This document shows, one piece after another, positions 1 to 5,670 of a DNA stretch of 7,251 nucleotides. The DNA lies in assembly GCA_945867875.1 (NCBI GenBank), contig CAMBJF010000119.1, positions 1 to 7,251 on the forward strand. The letters are read 5' to 3'. Under the pieces are notes generated by a model. The model worked only from the letters and a program-made list of their open reading frames with translations, had not been told where the DNA came from and searched no databases. The stretch is from an uncultured Ruminococcus sp. GTDB lineage: Bacteria; Bacillota; Clostridia; Oscillospirales; Ruminococcaceae. How positions within the stretch are numbered: the stretch's first letter is position 1; the number at the start of each line of letters is the position of its first letter. A program made the position numbers and the translations under genes.

Positions 1-45
1 GATAGCGTAGCGTCTCGTGGGCTCGGAGATGTGTATAAGAGACAG
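1..45. other. Illumina Nextera adapter contamination at contig end
   Basis: Positions 12-45 match the 34-base Nextera read-2 transposase adapter, ending in the 19-bp Tn5 mosaic end AGATGTGTATAAGAGACAG at 27-45. Positions 1-3 (GAT) fit the last bases of the P7 primer, and positions 4-11 (AGCGTAGC) sit exactly where the i7 index belongs. Its reverse complement GCTACGCT is, from memory, Nextera index N709. This is library sequence, not genome. It creates a false GTG start at 31 whose first five residues (MYKRQ) are encoded by adapter, a known artefact peptide in databases built from untrimmed contigs. Genomic sequence begins at 46. Confidence 0.98.
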
Positions 46-816
46 CTTGTGCCCTTCGGAATGGGTATATACCTCTCGTTCTGCAAATTCACCACAGTCG
101 CCAATGCAAGGTGGTCGGGGCTTGAAAATTACAGGCGTATTTTCTCCGACAGCAATTTCACAAATGCACTTTGGTTCACGGTGAAATTTACCGTTGTATC
201 GGTGATAACGGTAAATATATTCGCCTTTCTCCTCGCTCTCGCTCTCACAAGGGGGCTTCGGGGCACAAATGCATTCAGGACCATATTTTTTATGCCAAAC
301 CTCATCGGCGGCATTGTCCTCGGATATATCTGGAACCTTATCATCAACGGCGTTCTTGGCTTTTTCGGCACGGACATCACCTACAAGGCGGAGTACGGCT
401 TTTGGGGGCTTGTTATCCTCACAAACTGGCAGCTCATCGGCTATATGATGGTCATATATATTGCGGGGCTGCAAAATATTCCCCGTGACATCACCGAAGC
501 TGCCGAGATAGACGGTGCGTCAAAGGGGCAGATAATCGGGCGGATAACCATTCCTATGGTGATGCCCTCCGTGACTATCTGCACCTTTCTCACCCTTACA
601 AATTCATTCAAGCTTTTTGACCAGAACCTTGCTCTTACTGCAGGAGCTCCCGGCAGGGAAACGGCAATGCTCGCCCTTGACATCTACAACACCTTTTACG
701 GCAGACCCGGCTGGCAGGGAGCAGGTCAGGCAAAGGCTGTGATATTCTTCATCATTGCTGCAGTGATTGCCTTTGCGCAGCTGAAGATAACCGAGGGGAG
801 GGAGACTGACAGATGA
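46..816 (+). CDS. Carbohydrate ABC transporter permease, MalF/UgpA type (5' truncated by adapter)
   Basis: Membrane subunit of a CUT1-family ABC importer for a sugar or oligosaccharide. It would pair with the next gene's product and with a substrate-binding lipoprotein and an ATPase encoded elsewhere. The 256 genuine residues show several hydrophobic membrane helices and the family's N-terminal pattern ending in GLENYRRIFSD. The cytoplasmic EAA loop starts at base 496 (EAAEIDGASKGQIIGRITIP), with the conserved Gly and the I-x-x-P ending; it docks on the ATPase. Family members usually have about 290-300 residues, so roughly 40 N-terminal residues, including the first helix, are missing. The codon at 46 is simply the first after adapter sequence; the GTG at 31 is not a real start. 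The gene ends in an ATGA overlap with the next permease, indicating translational coupling. The substrate cannot be told from the sequence. Confidence 0.95.
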   Translation, partial: LVPFGMGIYLSFCKFTTVANARWSGLENYRRIFSDSNFTNALWFTVKFTVVSVITVNIFAFLLALALTRGLRGTNAFRTIFFMPNLIGGIVLGYIWNLIINGVLGFFGTDITYKAEYGFWGLVILTNWQLIGYMMVIYIAGLQNIPRDITEAAEIDGASKGQIIGRITIPMVMPSVTICTFLTLTNSFKLFDQNLALTAGAPGRETAMLALDIYNTFYGRPGWQGAGQAKAVIFFIIAAVIAFAQLKITEGRETDR

Positions 817-1643
817 AAAAAAGGTCGGACATTTTTAGCTTTATCATTATGATAATTCTCTCGGCGGTGTTCCTTTTCCCCATTGCCGTGGTGTTTATGA
901 ACTCCTTCAAAACCAAGTTCAGCATTATGGGCAGCCCGTTTAAGCTCCCCAACAGCGCCACATTTGCAGGCTTTGACAACTATATCACGGGCATAAGCTC
1001 GGCAGGTATGGGCGGGGCATTTGTCCGCTCGCTGTTCATAACCGTTTTCAGCGTGGCGATACTTGTGCTTCTGTGTTCGATGACCGCCTGGTATATTATC
1101 CGTGACACAAGCAGAGTTTCTGGCATCATTTACAAGCTGTTTCTTTTTTCCATGATAGTGCCCTTTCAGATGGTTATGTACACGATGACCTATGTGGCGT
1201 CGGCGCTTCATCTGAATAATCCTGTGGGGATAATAGCCATATATCTTGGCTTCGGCTCAGGGCTGTCGGTGTTTATGCTGGCGGGCTTTGTGAAAAGCAT
1301 ACCGAGGGAGCTTGAGGAGGCTGCGGAAATTGACGGCTGCACACCATTACAGACATTTTTTCAAATAGTTTTCCCAATCCTCAAACCCACCGCCGTCACC
1401 GTTTCCATACTCAATGCAATGTGGATATGGAACGATTATCTATTGCCCTATCTAATTCTCGGAAACAGGTACAAGACCCTGCCCGTGGCGATACAGATAT
1501 CAATGCAGGGTGCATACGGCTCTGTGAACTGGGGCGGGTTTATGGCGATGCTGGTCCTTGCAATTCTCCCCATAATCATATTCTATCTTTTCAGTCAGAA
1601 ATATATTATCGAGGGCGTTATCGCAGGGGCGGTAAAGGGTTAA
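813..1643 (+). CDS. Carbohydrate ABC transporter permease, MalG/UgpE type
   Basis: Second membrane subunit of the same CUT1 sugar importer. At 276 residues it has the normal family length and is complete. It has a short basic N-terminus (MKKR), a first membrane helix at about residues 8-29, an extracytoplasmic loop with the family-like FAGFDNYITG, and further helices at about 70-95, 105-130, 138-160, 190-215 and 243-262. The EAA motif is at residues 169-190 (EEAAEIDGCTPLQTFFQIVFP). The C-terminus YIIEGVIAGAVKG is typical of the MalG branch. The ATG at 813 overlaps the upstream stop (ATGA), and GGGAG at 800-804 lies 8 bases before it, which supports this start. A binding protein and glycosidases often flank such pairs, but none lies downstream here; the next gene is convergent. 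Confidence 0.96.
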   Translation: MKKRSDIFSFIIMIILSAVFLFPIAVVFMNSFKTKFSIMGSPFKLPNSATFAGFDNYITGISSAGMGGAFVRSLFITVFSVAILVLLCSMTAWYIIRDTSRVSGIIYKLFLFSMIVPFQMVMYTMTYVASALHLNNPVGIIAIYLGFGSGLSVFMLAGFVKSIPRELEEAAEIDGCTPLQTFFQIVFPILKPTAVTVSILNAMWIWNDYLLPYLILGNRYKTLPVAIQISMQGAYGSVNWGGFMAMLVLAILPIIIFYLFSQKYIIEGVIAGAVKG

Positions 1644-1650
1644 TTTTTGC

Positions 1651-1686
1651 AAAAAAATCCTGCAAAGGCAATTGCTTTTGCAGGAT
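1651..1686 (-). terminator. Rho-independent terminator of the FecR/InlB-repeat gene
   Basis: A near-perfect inverted repeat at 1657-1686 has 10-bp outer arms ATCCTGCAAA / TTTGCAGGAT. The stem continues inward through a G-U pair and GCAA/TTGC. On the - strand it starts 9 bases after the stop codon at 1695-1697 and is followed by a run of seven U (1657-1651). On the + strand the hairpin is followed by AGTTGTG, which is not U-rich, so it serves mainly the - strand gene. It may still act as a buffer against read-through from the permease operon. Confidence 0.9.
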
Positions 1687-1694
1687 AGTTGTGT

Positions 1695-4568
1695 TTATGG
1701 GGTGATGTCGGGTGTCACGGGAGCGGTCTCTTCGGGAATATCAACAGGCTCTGTTACATCGGGAACAGTCTCTTCGGGAATATCGAAAGTCTCGGGAACA
1801 TTTTCCAATCCCTCAAATTCTCCGTCATTTATCGGGAAAGGCGGTTCATTAAGAGCCTGTGTGTCAATGGTGGCTGATTCTGTAACGGTGATGTCACTCT
1901 TAATCTCGTATGTGTCGGGGTCAATGACAGTGCCGTCCACAGTCCATATTTTTGTGTTGTCTACATATTTGGCAAGCTTATCGCCGTACTGTGCTGTTTC
2001 TATAGCTATAGTCGCACTGTCAAGGGGCTGTATAGTCAATGTAAATGTCAGCTTTTCATATACAGCTCGGTATTCGATGTTGTTCATTGAGGAATTCGGG
2101 GGAGTGAGCGTTACCGTATCTCCGACGGCAGAAGTATTATATTCATCTGCCCAGGCATAGACGGGTTCGCTGGCGGTGGTGCCTACTTTAAGTCCCGTTG
2201 AATAATCATCGCCTGAGTAAACTATTCCCCAGCCCTTGAAAGTATATCCCTCGGGAATAGTCTTAGGTGAGGGGAGAACAAAGCTGTCGCCTGTTTTGAA
2301 GAGTGCGCTGTAAACTGTTGCACCCTGTTCCACAAGCCTTATCTCGTGAATGAGATCATAATCAACATAGGGAACGGTAATTACTGTATCCTCGGTTACA
2401 GCGGTTATAGCTGCCTTTGCTTCGTCCCAACCCCAGAGATAATACTTGTAGCTGCCGTTCTCCATTACAGCGACCTCAGGCTCAAAGCCTGTGGGAAGCT
2501 TGCCGTAGTTCACGGTATCTTCAAAAAGAATAACGCTTTCATCATAGCTCGGCACATATGTTAGCGTAAATTCCATAGGAGTGTAAACGGCTGTGACGGT
2601 CATATCCTCAGTTATGAGCATTGCAGGGTCAAATTCGGCATCAGTTTCAAGACACCATTTTCCGTCTCTGTAACCCTCTTTTTCGGGAACAGCGGGTACA
2701 TATTCCTTTATGGAGGTGTTGTACTCGGCTTTCACGGAAGTAAGCACTTTATTATCGACAATGAATGTGACGGTGTAGGTGTTAATGGTGTATTTTGCGG
2801 TAACAGTAATGTCAGAGGTAATAACATAGGCTGATGTAAATTCTTCATCGCCAATGTACCACTTGCCTGTATATCCGGTTTTTGCGGGAACATCGGGAGC
2901 GATGACCGTCTCGCCGTATGCGGCTTCAAAGCTCTTTGTGAAAGCATTGTCGGTTTCGGCATTGGCGGTGAATGTTACGGTGTATGTCTTTGCGGTATAA
3001 ACGGCATTGACGGTAATATCCGATGTGATGGGTGTATCATAGGTGAACTCTTCGTCGCCAAGGTACCATTTGCCGGTATATCCCGTTCTTGCGGGAGGCT
3101 CGGGGATATTGCCTATTTTGCTGCCCTCTTCCACAAGCTCGGTGGAATAAAGTTCGCCGTTATACATAAAGCTTACGGTATATACCGTTTTTTCGGGTTC
3201 TGTTGCGGAGGTTTCTGCTGTTGATTCAGATGTGGGAGCGGTCGTTCCCGAAGAACCTGTGTATGAGGGAGTTGTGCCTGTGTACGGAGGCAGTGTTCCT
3301 GTATTTAAAGGTGCTGTCACTGTGGAAACTGATGTGCCCGATGAATTTGCGGTGGCTTTGGCTGAAGTTTTTGCAGATGTGCTGTCGGGCTTTGCTTCTG
3401 TGGGAACGGTTGTCACACTTGATGCAGATGTTTCCGCAGATGTTGCGGGAGCAGTCTCTGCCGATGTCTCGGGAGCTGTTTCGGGAACAGTCTCGGGGAT
3501 AGTTTCGGGCTGAGATTCAGCCGATACGGGTGCATTCGTTACTACAGACTGAGGAGCTTCCATAGCAGTCTCGGGAACGGCAGTTTCGGCAGGAGCTGTG
3601 GCTTCTGCGGGTGCGCTTTCCTGTTCGGGGACTGTCTCAGGTTCGGTGACAGCCTCGGTCACGGGAGATGTTTCGGCGGGAGCGGTGTCCTCGGAAACTT
3701 CCTCCGTATTGCTCTCGTCAGATTCGCCTCTCAGCTTCCGGACAATAAGCTCGTCAAGCTCCATAAGATGCTCGTCATTGGAGCGGAGAGCATTTTCCTT
3801 TACCTTTGCGGAAAGCATATTGTAGAATATTTCGTGGATCGGGTCATCGCCTTCGCCAAGCTCGAAAATGTTGCCGTTTTCATCTTCCATAACAAAGCGT
3901 GATATGCCGTCCTTTTCGGCGGGATTTCCGCTGTTTTCATCAGGCTCGGTGCGTATGGTAACGCCCTTGTCGGCGCCTACCAGAACTAATTTCTTGGTGG
4001 GATTGCCCTCTGCATCAAGGAGAGTTACCTCCACCTTGCCGTTTAAGGTGTTCTCACGAATTGTATATCCGCCGTCATTATCCTTGTCAACGGAAACGGT
4101 GAAGCTTGTGCCTCTGACCGCCATTGTTGCTTTTGGTGCGGACACCTCATAGGAGGAATTTGCGGACAGGGGAGTGGTTATCTCATTTAATATAGTGCCC
4201 TGCTTTAAGTTTATGGAAGTCCTGCTGTCGGCGGCAGTGCCCGAAGCTATAAGCTCCAGGACCGTGTCACTGTCCAGCATAAGGTACTTGTCGCTGTCGA
4301 GAGCAAGGCGCAGTGTGCTTCCGCTGCCCACGGTGACGGTATCGCCGCTTTCAAGGTTCATTCCTATGTATGCGTCAATGTCGCCCGTGCCCTCTCTTGT
4401 GATGACGGAGCTTCCCGTCATTTCAAAGACCTTGAGGACTCTGTAGGTGTCCTCCTTTGTGAGTATAACACCCGCGGCAATTGCGCCCGATATCACGAAA
4501 GCGGCACTGCACGCTATGATTATCTTGACTTTCAATGACATTGCGGCAATAAAGGTTTTTACGCTCAT
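1695..4568 (-). CDS. Membrane-anchored FecR-domain protein with Thr/Pro/Glu-rich linker and InlB B-type repeats
   Basis: A 957-residue protein predicted to be mostly outside the cell. Residues 1-16 are short and basic, and residues 17-36 form one hydrophobic segment acting as signal anchor or signal peptide. Residues about 70-160 form a FecR domain, with GDTVTVGSGSTLRLAL, a run near 116-130 (SINLKQGTILNEI) and the diagnostic APKATMAVRGTSFTVSV at 144-160. Residues about 285-460 are a low-complexity Thr/Pro/Glu/Ser/Ala linker. From about 462 to 900 come roughly six repeats of the InlB B-repeat (Listeria-Bacteroides repeat) type, most starting YTVxF and ending ITxDxTVxAxYT; the first two share TGYTGKWY.GDEEFT. 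The tail (920-957) is again Pro/Glu/Thr-rich. No LPXTG sorting signal or dockerin is seen, so anchoring would rest on the N-terminal helix. AGGAGG lies 10 bases before the ATG. The leader carries a c-di-GMP riboswitch. A role in adhesion or envelope structure is inferred. Confidence 0.9.
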   Translation of the reverse strand: MSVKTFIAAMSLKVKIIIACSAAFVISGAIAAGVILTKEDTYRVLKVFEMTGSSVITREGTGDIDAYIGMNLESGDTVTVGSGSTLRLALDSDKYLMLDSDTVLELIASGTAADSRTSINLKQGTILNEITTPLSANSSYEVSAPKATMAVRGTSFTVSVDKDNDGGYTIRENTLNGKVEVTLLDAEGNPTKKLVLVGADKGVTIRTEPDENSGNPAEKDGISRFVMEDENGNIFELGEGDDPIHEIFYNMLSAKVKENALRSNDEHLMELDELIVRKLRGESDESNTEEVSEDTAPAETSPVTEAVTEPETVPEQESAPAEATAPAETAVPETAMEAPQSVVTNAPVSAESQPETIPETVPETAPETSAETAPATSAETSASSVTTVPTEAKPDSTSAKTSAKATANSSGTSVSTVTAPLNTGTLPPYTGTTPSYTGSSGTTAPTSESTAETSATEPEKTVYTVSFMYNGELYSTELVEEGSKIGNIPEPPARTGYTGKWYLGDEEFTYDTPITSDITVNAVYTAKTYTVTFTANAETDNAFTKSFEAAYGETVIAPDVPAKTGYTGKWYIGDEEFTSAYVITSDITVTAKYTINTYTVTFIVDNKVLTSVKAEYNTSIKEYVPAVPEKEGYRDGKWCLETDAEFDPAMLITEDMTVTAVYTPMEFTLTYVPSYDESVILFEDTVNYGKLPTGFEPEVAVMENGSYKYYLWGWDEAKAAITAVTEDTVITVPYVDYDLIHEIRLVEQGATVYSALFKTGDSFVLPSPKTIPEGYTFKGWGIVYSGDDYSTGLKVGTTASEPVYAWADEYNTSAVGDTVTLTPPNSSMNNIEYRAVYEKLTFTLTIQPLDSATIAIETAQYGDKLAKYVDNTKIWTVDGTVIDPDTYEIKSDITVTESATIDTQALNEPPFPINDGEFEGLENVPETFDIPEETVPDVTEPVDIPEETAPVTPDITP
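1726..1784 (-). repeat. 17-bp direct repeat encoding the C-terminal DIPEET repeat
   Basis: The sequence GTCTCTTCGGGAATATC occurs exactly at 1726-1742 and again at 1768-1784, a 42-base (14-codon) period. It encodes the repeated DIPEET of the last 30 residues of the FecR/InlB-repeat protein. This is an in-frame coding repeat, consistent with recent tandem duplication in the low-complexity tail. Confidence 0.8.
3170..3720 (-). repeat. Low-complexity coding region for the Thr/Pro/Glu-rich linker
   Basis: This stretch is built from many imperfect copies of short units such as GTCTCGGGAAC and TCGGGAGC on the + strand. They encode PET, AET and related units at about residues 285-460 of the 957-residue protein. 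It looks like a flexible, possibly glycosylated stalk separating the membrane-proximal FecR domain from the distal InlB-type repeats. Because of the repetition, its length may vary between strains and may be prone to assembly collapse. Boundaries are approximate. Confidence 0.7.
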
Positions 4569-4578
4569 AAAATGATCG

Positions 4579-4584
4579 CCTCCT
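4579..4584 (-). promoter_or_regulatory. Ribosome binding site AGGAGG of the FecR/InlB-repeat gene
   Basis: A full-consensus AGGAGG on the - strand, 10 bases before the ATG at 4566-4568. It decides the start in favour of this ATG over an in-frame ATG nine codons further in. It lies 20 bases beyond the U-tract of the leader terminator, so it is present only on transcripts that escape termination. Confidence 0.9.
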
Positions 4585-4603
4585 GTTTCCTGCTTTATCG
4601 CAG

Positions 4604-4642
4604 TAAAAAATAAAAAGGAGCATACAGCCTGACAGCACTCCT
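4604..4642 (-). terminator. Leader intrinsic terminator (riboswitch expression platform)
   Basis: On the - strand, AGGAG (4642-4638) pairs with CTCCT (4620-4616). Two wobble pairs and a small inner GC/GC helix extend the stem, and it is followed at once by the U-rich tract TTTTATTTTTT down to 4605. It lies between the aptamer and the AGGAGG/ATG of the FecR/InlB-repeat gene, the usual place for a transcriptional riboswitch terminator. A smaller hairpin, GGGC-GTT-GCCC, at 4645-4655 sits between the aptamer and this stem. Confidence 0.82.
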
Positions 4643-4656
4643 CGGGGCAACGCCCT

Positions 4657-4753
4657 ACAAATGCAGCCCGACCGCCATACTCCTTGAATGTTCCAAAAGC
4701 TTAGGCTCGTGCTTTGCGACGCCGATTTTCATCGGCTTTGCCTTTTAATTTGT
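4657..4753 (-). ncRNA. Cyclic-di-GMP-I (GEMM-I) riboswitch aptamer
   Basis: Read on the - strand, all GEMM-I elements appear in order. P1 is ACAAAT/ATTTGT (4753-4748 with 4662-4657). GGCAAA is at 4742-4737. P2 is a 6-bp stem GCCGAT/ATCGGC closed by a GAAA tetraloop (4736-4721). CGCAAAGC is at 4718-4711. P3 carries CCTAAG (4705-4700) and TATGG (4679-4675), the two halves of the canonical 11-nt GAAA-tetraloop receptor. The element ends in GGGCTGC. By analogy with the Vibrio cholerae Vc2 aptamer, the ligand-contacting positions are kept: G20 (base 4741), A47 (4714) and C92 (4663). A G at position 20 favours c-di-GMP over the cGAMP-preferring variants. One deviation is U instead of A at Vc2 position 42 (4719). 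It precedes the surface-protein gene, a known target class. Confidence 0.9.
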
Positions 4754-4760
4754 TAATAGT

Positions 4761-4789
4761 ATAATACCATATTATGCTAAAAAAAGCAA
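4761..4789 (-). promoter_or_regulatory. Promoter with extended -10 for the riboswitch/FecR gene
   Basis: On the - strand, a -35 box TTGCTT (4789-4784) and a -10 box TATTAT (4766-4761) are separated by exactly 17 bases, with TG one base upstream of the -10 (extended -10). This predicts a start at about 4753-4754, the first base of aptamer helix P1, so the riboswitch would form from the very 5' end of the RNA. The leader to the ATG would be about 185 nt. Confidence 0.82.
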
Positions 4790-4893
4790 TAGGTTAATTT
4801 AACTTTTGTAATATATACTAAAAACATTTGAAATATTAGCAGATGCCACAGCACACTGTACAACAATTAACGGTATCTTTACATTTATAAGGC
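4790..4893. other. AT-rich intergenic stretch without recognised gene
   Basis: About 100 AT-rich bases between the stop of the TIM-barrel gene and the riboswitch promoter. It holds an 11-bp inverted repeat GTTAATTTAAC at 4793-4803, directly upstream of the -35 box, and a weak ACAG/CTGT inverted repeat at 4848-4859 without a U-tract. No convincing terminator for the upstream operon and no small ORF with a ribosome binding site was seen. Confidence 0.6.
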
Positions 4894-5670
4894 TTACAAA
4901 ACTCCAAGCTTTCTCAGAAATTTGGCTGAACGGCGCTGATTTTCAAGTGATGAAGTCTCGATAAGCACCGTTTTTACATCACCTAAATAGGTCTCAAAAT
5001 GATACTTGAAGCGCTCCCAGCCGATTTTTCCGTCTCCCGCCGCAAGGTGGAGATCGTTTTTCAGGTCATTGTCATTTATGTGCATATGCTTAACATATGG
5101 CGCAAGAGTTGTCACCCAGCTTTCAATGTCCGAGCCGTATATAACAGCGTGGGCATAATCAAAGCACACCCCGAAATTTGCCTTGTCCGAAAGCCTTTCC
5201 GCCATTCCTGCCAGCATATCGGGAGAGGTGTCAAACATATTCTCCATATAAATTTCAAGGTCGGGATAATCGTCAAGAATGCCCCGCCAGAATTTTTCGT
5301 TGCAGTCAAACCAGTTTCTGATGTATGCCTCGGCGGTAAGGTCGGGGTTGTGATTTGTGTGGAAAACCACGCCCTTTGCCCCTATTTTTCGTGCAATATC
5401 AAGGCTCTGCCTTACCCTAAGCTCGGATATCTCACGTATCTTTTTGTCATAGCTGAAAATGAGCACATCAAAAAATGCTCCGTGCATTGTGCAGATATCG
5501 GGGACGCCTGCCGACTTGTAGCGGCTTATGATATCCTCTGTAAGGGCGGCATCGTCCATAACATCGGGGAGAAAAAAGTCGTTGTACTCAAAGCCGAAGC
5601 CGTATTCCGAAACAAGCTCAAGGCTCCTGTCAATACATTTTATCTGCGGTATTATCAGAAATCTGCTCAT
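4894..5670 (-). CDS. Sugar phosphate isomerase/epimerase-like TIM-barrel protein (AP endonuclease 2 / xylose isomerase-like family)
   Basis: A 258-residue protein of the xylose-isomerase-like TIM-barrel superfamily (PF01261). Members are metal-dependent sugar or inositol epimerases/isomerases, or relatives of endonuclease IV. Beta strands alternate with helices along the whole length. Candidate metal and active-site residues sit at strand ends: E28, H63 (TMHGAF), H104 (VFHTNH), E143 (IYMEN), D171 and H174 (CFDYAHA), H195/H197 (KHMHINDND), H208, the GDGKIGW loop at 212-218, and E238 (LIETS). E143, D171, H197 and E238 are the likely metal set. The ATG overlaps the upstream cyclase stop (ATGA), with AAGGAG (5679-5684) 8 bases before it, so translation is probably coupled. 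The substrate is unknown; a sugar role fits the nearby sugar importer but is not shown. Confidence 0.88.
   Translation of the reverse strand: MSRFLIIPQIKCIDRSLELVSEYGFGFEYNDFFLPDVMDDAALTEDIISRYKSAGVPDICTMHGAFFDVLIFSYDKKIREISELRVRQSLDIARKIGAKGVVFHTNHNPDLTAEAYIRNWFDCNEKFWRGILDDYPDLEIYMENMFDTSPDMLAGMAERLSDKANFGVCFDYAHAVIYGSDIESWVTTLAPYVKHMHINDNDLKNDLHLAAGDGKIGWERFKYHFETYLGDVKTVLIETSSLENQRRSAKFLRKLGVL

Noticed and set aside
31..45. GTG start and N-terminus MYKRQ for the first permease
   Set aside because: These codons lie wholly inside the Nextera adapter; the true start is upstream of the contig.
27..45. Tn5/IS50 mosaic end as a natural transposon terminus
   Set aside because: It sits in the exact Nextera read-2 adapter context with an index, so it comes from library preparation.
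726..1211. 161-codon - strand frame rich in His, Lys and Arg
   Set aside because: Shadow of the two permease genes; composition is typical of a wrong-frame translation.
1657..1686. Strong terminator for the + strand permease operon
   Set aside because: The stem is good, but the + strand lacks a U-tract after it; the seven U lie on the - strand side.
1672..2160. Ser/Val/Thr-rich + strand frame
   Set aside because: Mirror of the repetitive Pro/Glu/Thr coding region of the - strand gene and starts inside the terminator hairpin.
3232..3513. Val/Ala-rich + strand frame resembling a repeat protein
   Set aside because: Antisense of the low-complexity linker; the repetition is inherited from the - strand gene.
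1726..3720. CRISPR-like or tandem regulatory repeats
   Set aside because: The repeats are in frame, imperfect, without constant spacer length, and encode the Pro/Glu/Thr linker and tail.
4848..4859. ACAG/CTGT hairpin as terminator of the TIM-barrel gene
   Set aside because: Only four base pairs and no U-tract follows on the - strand.
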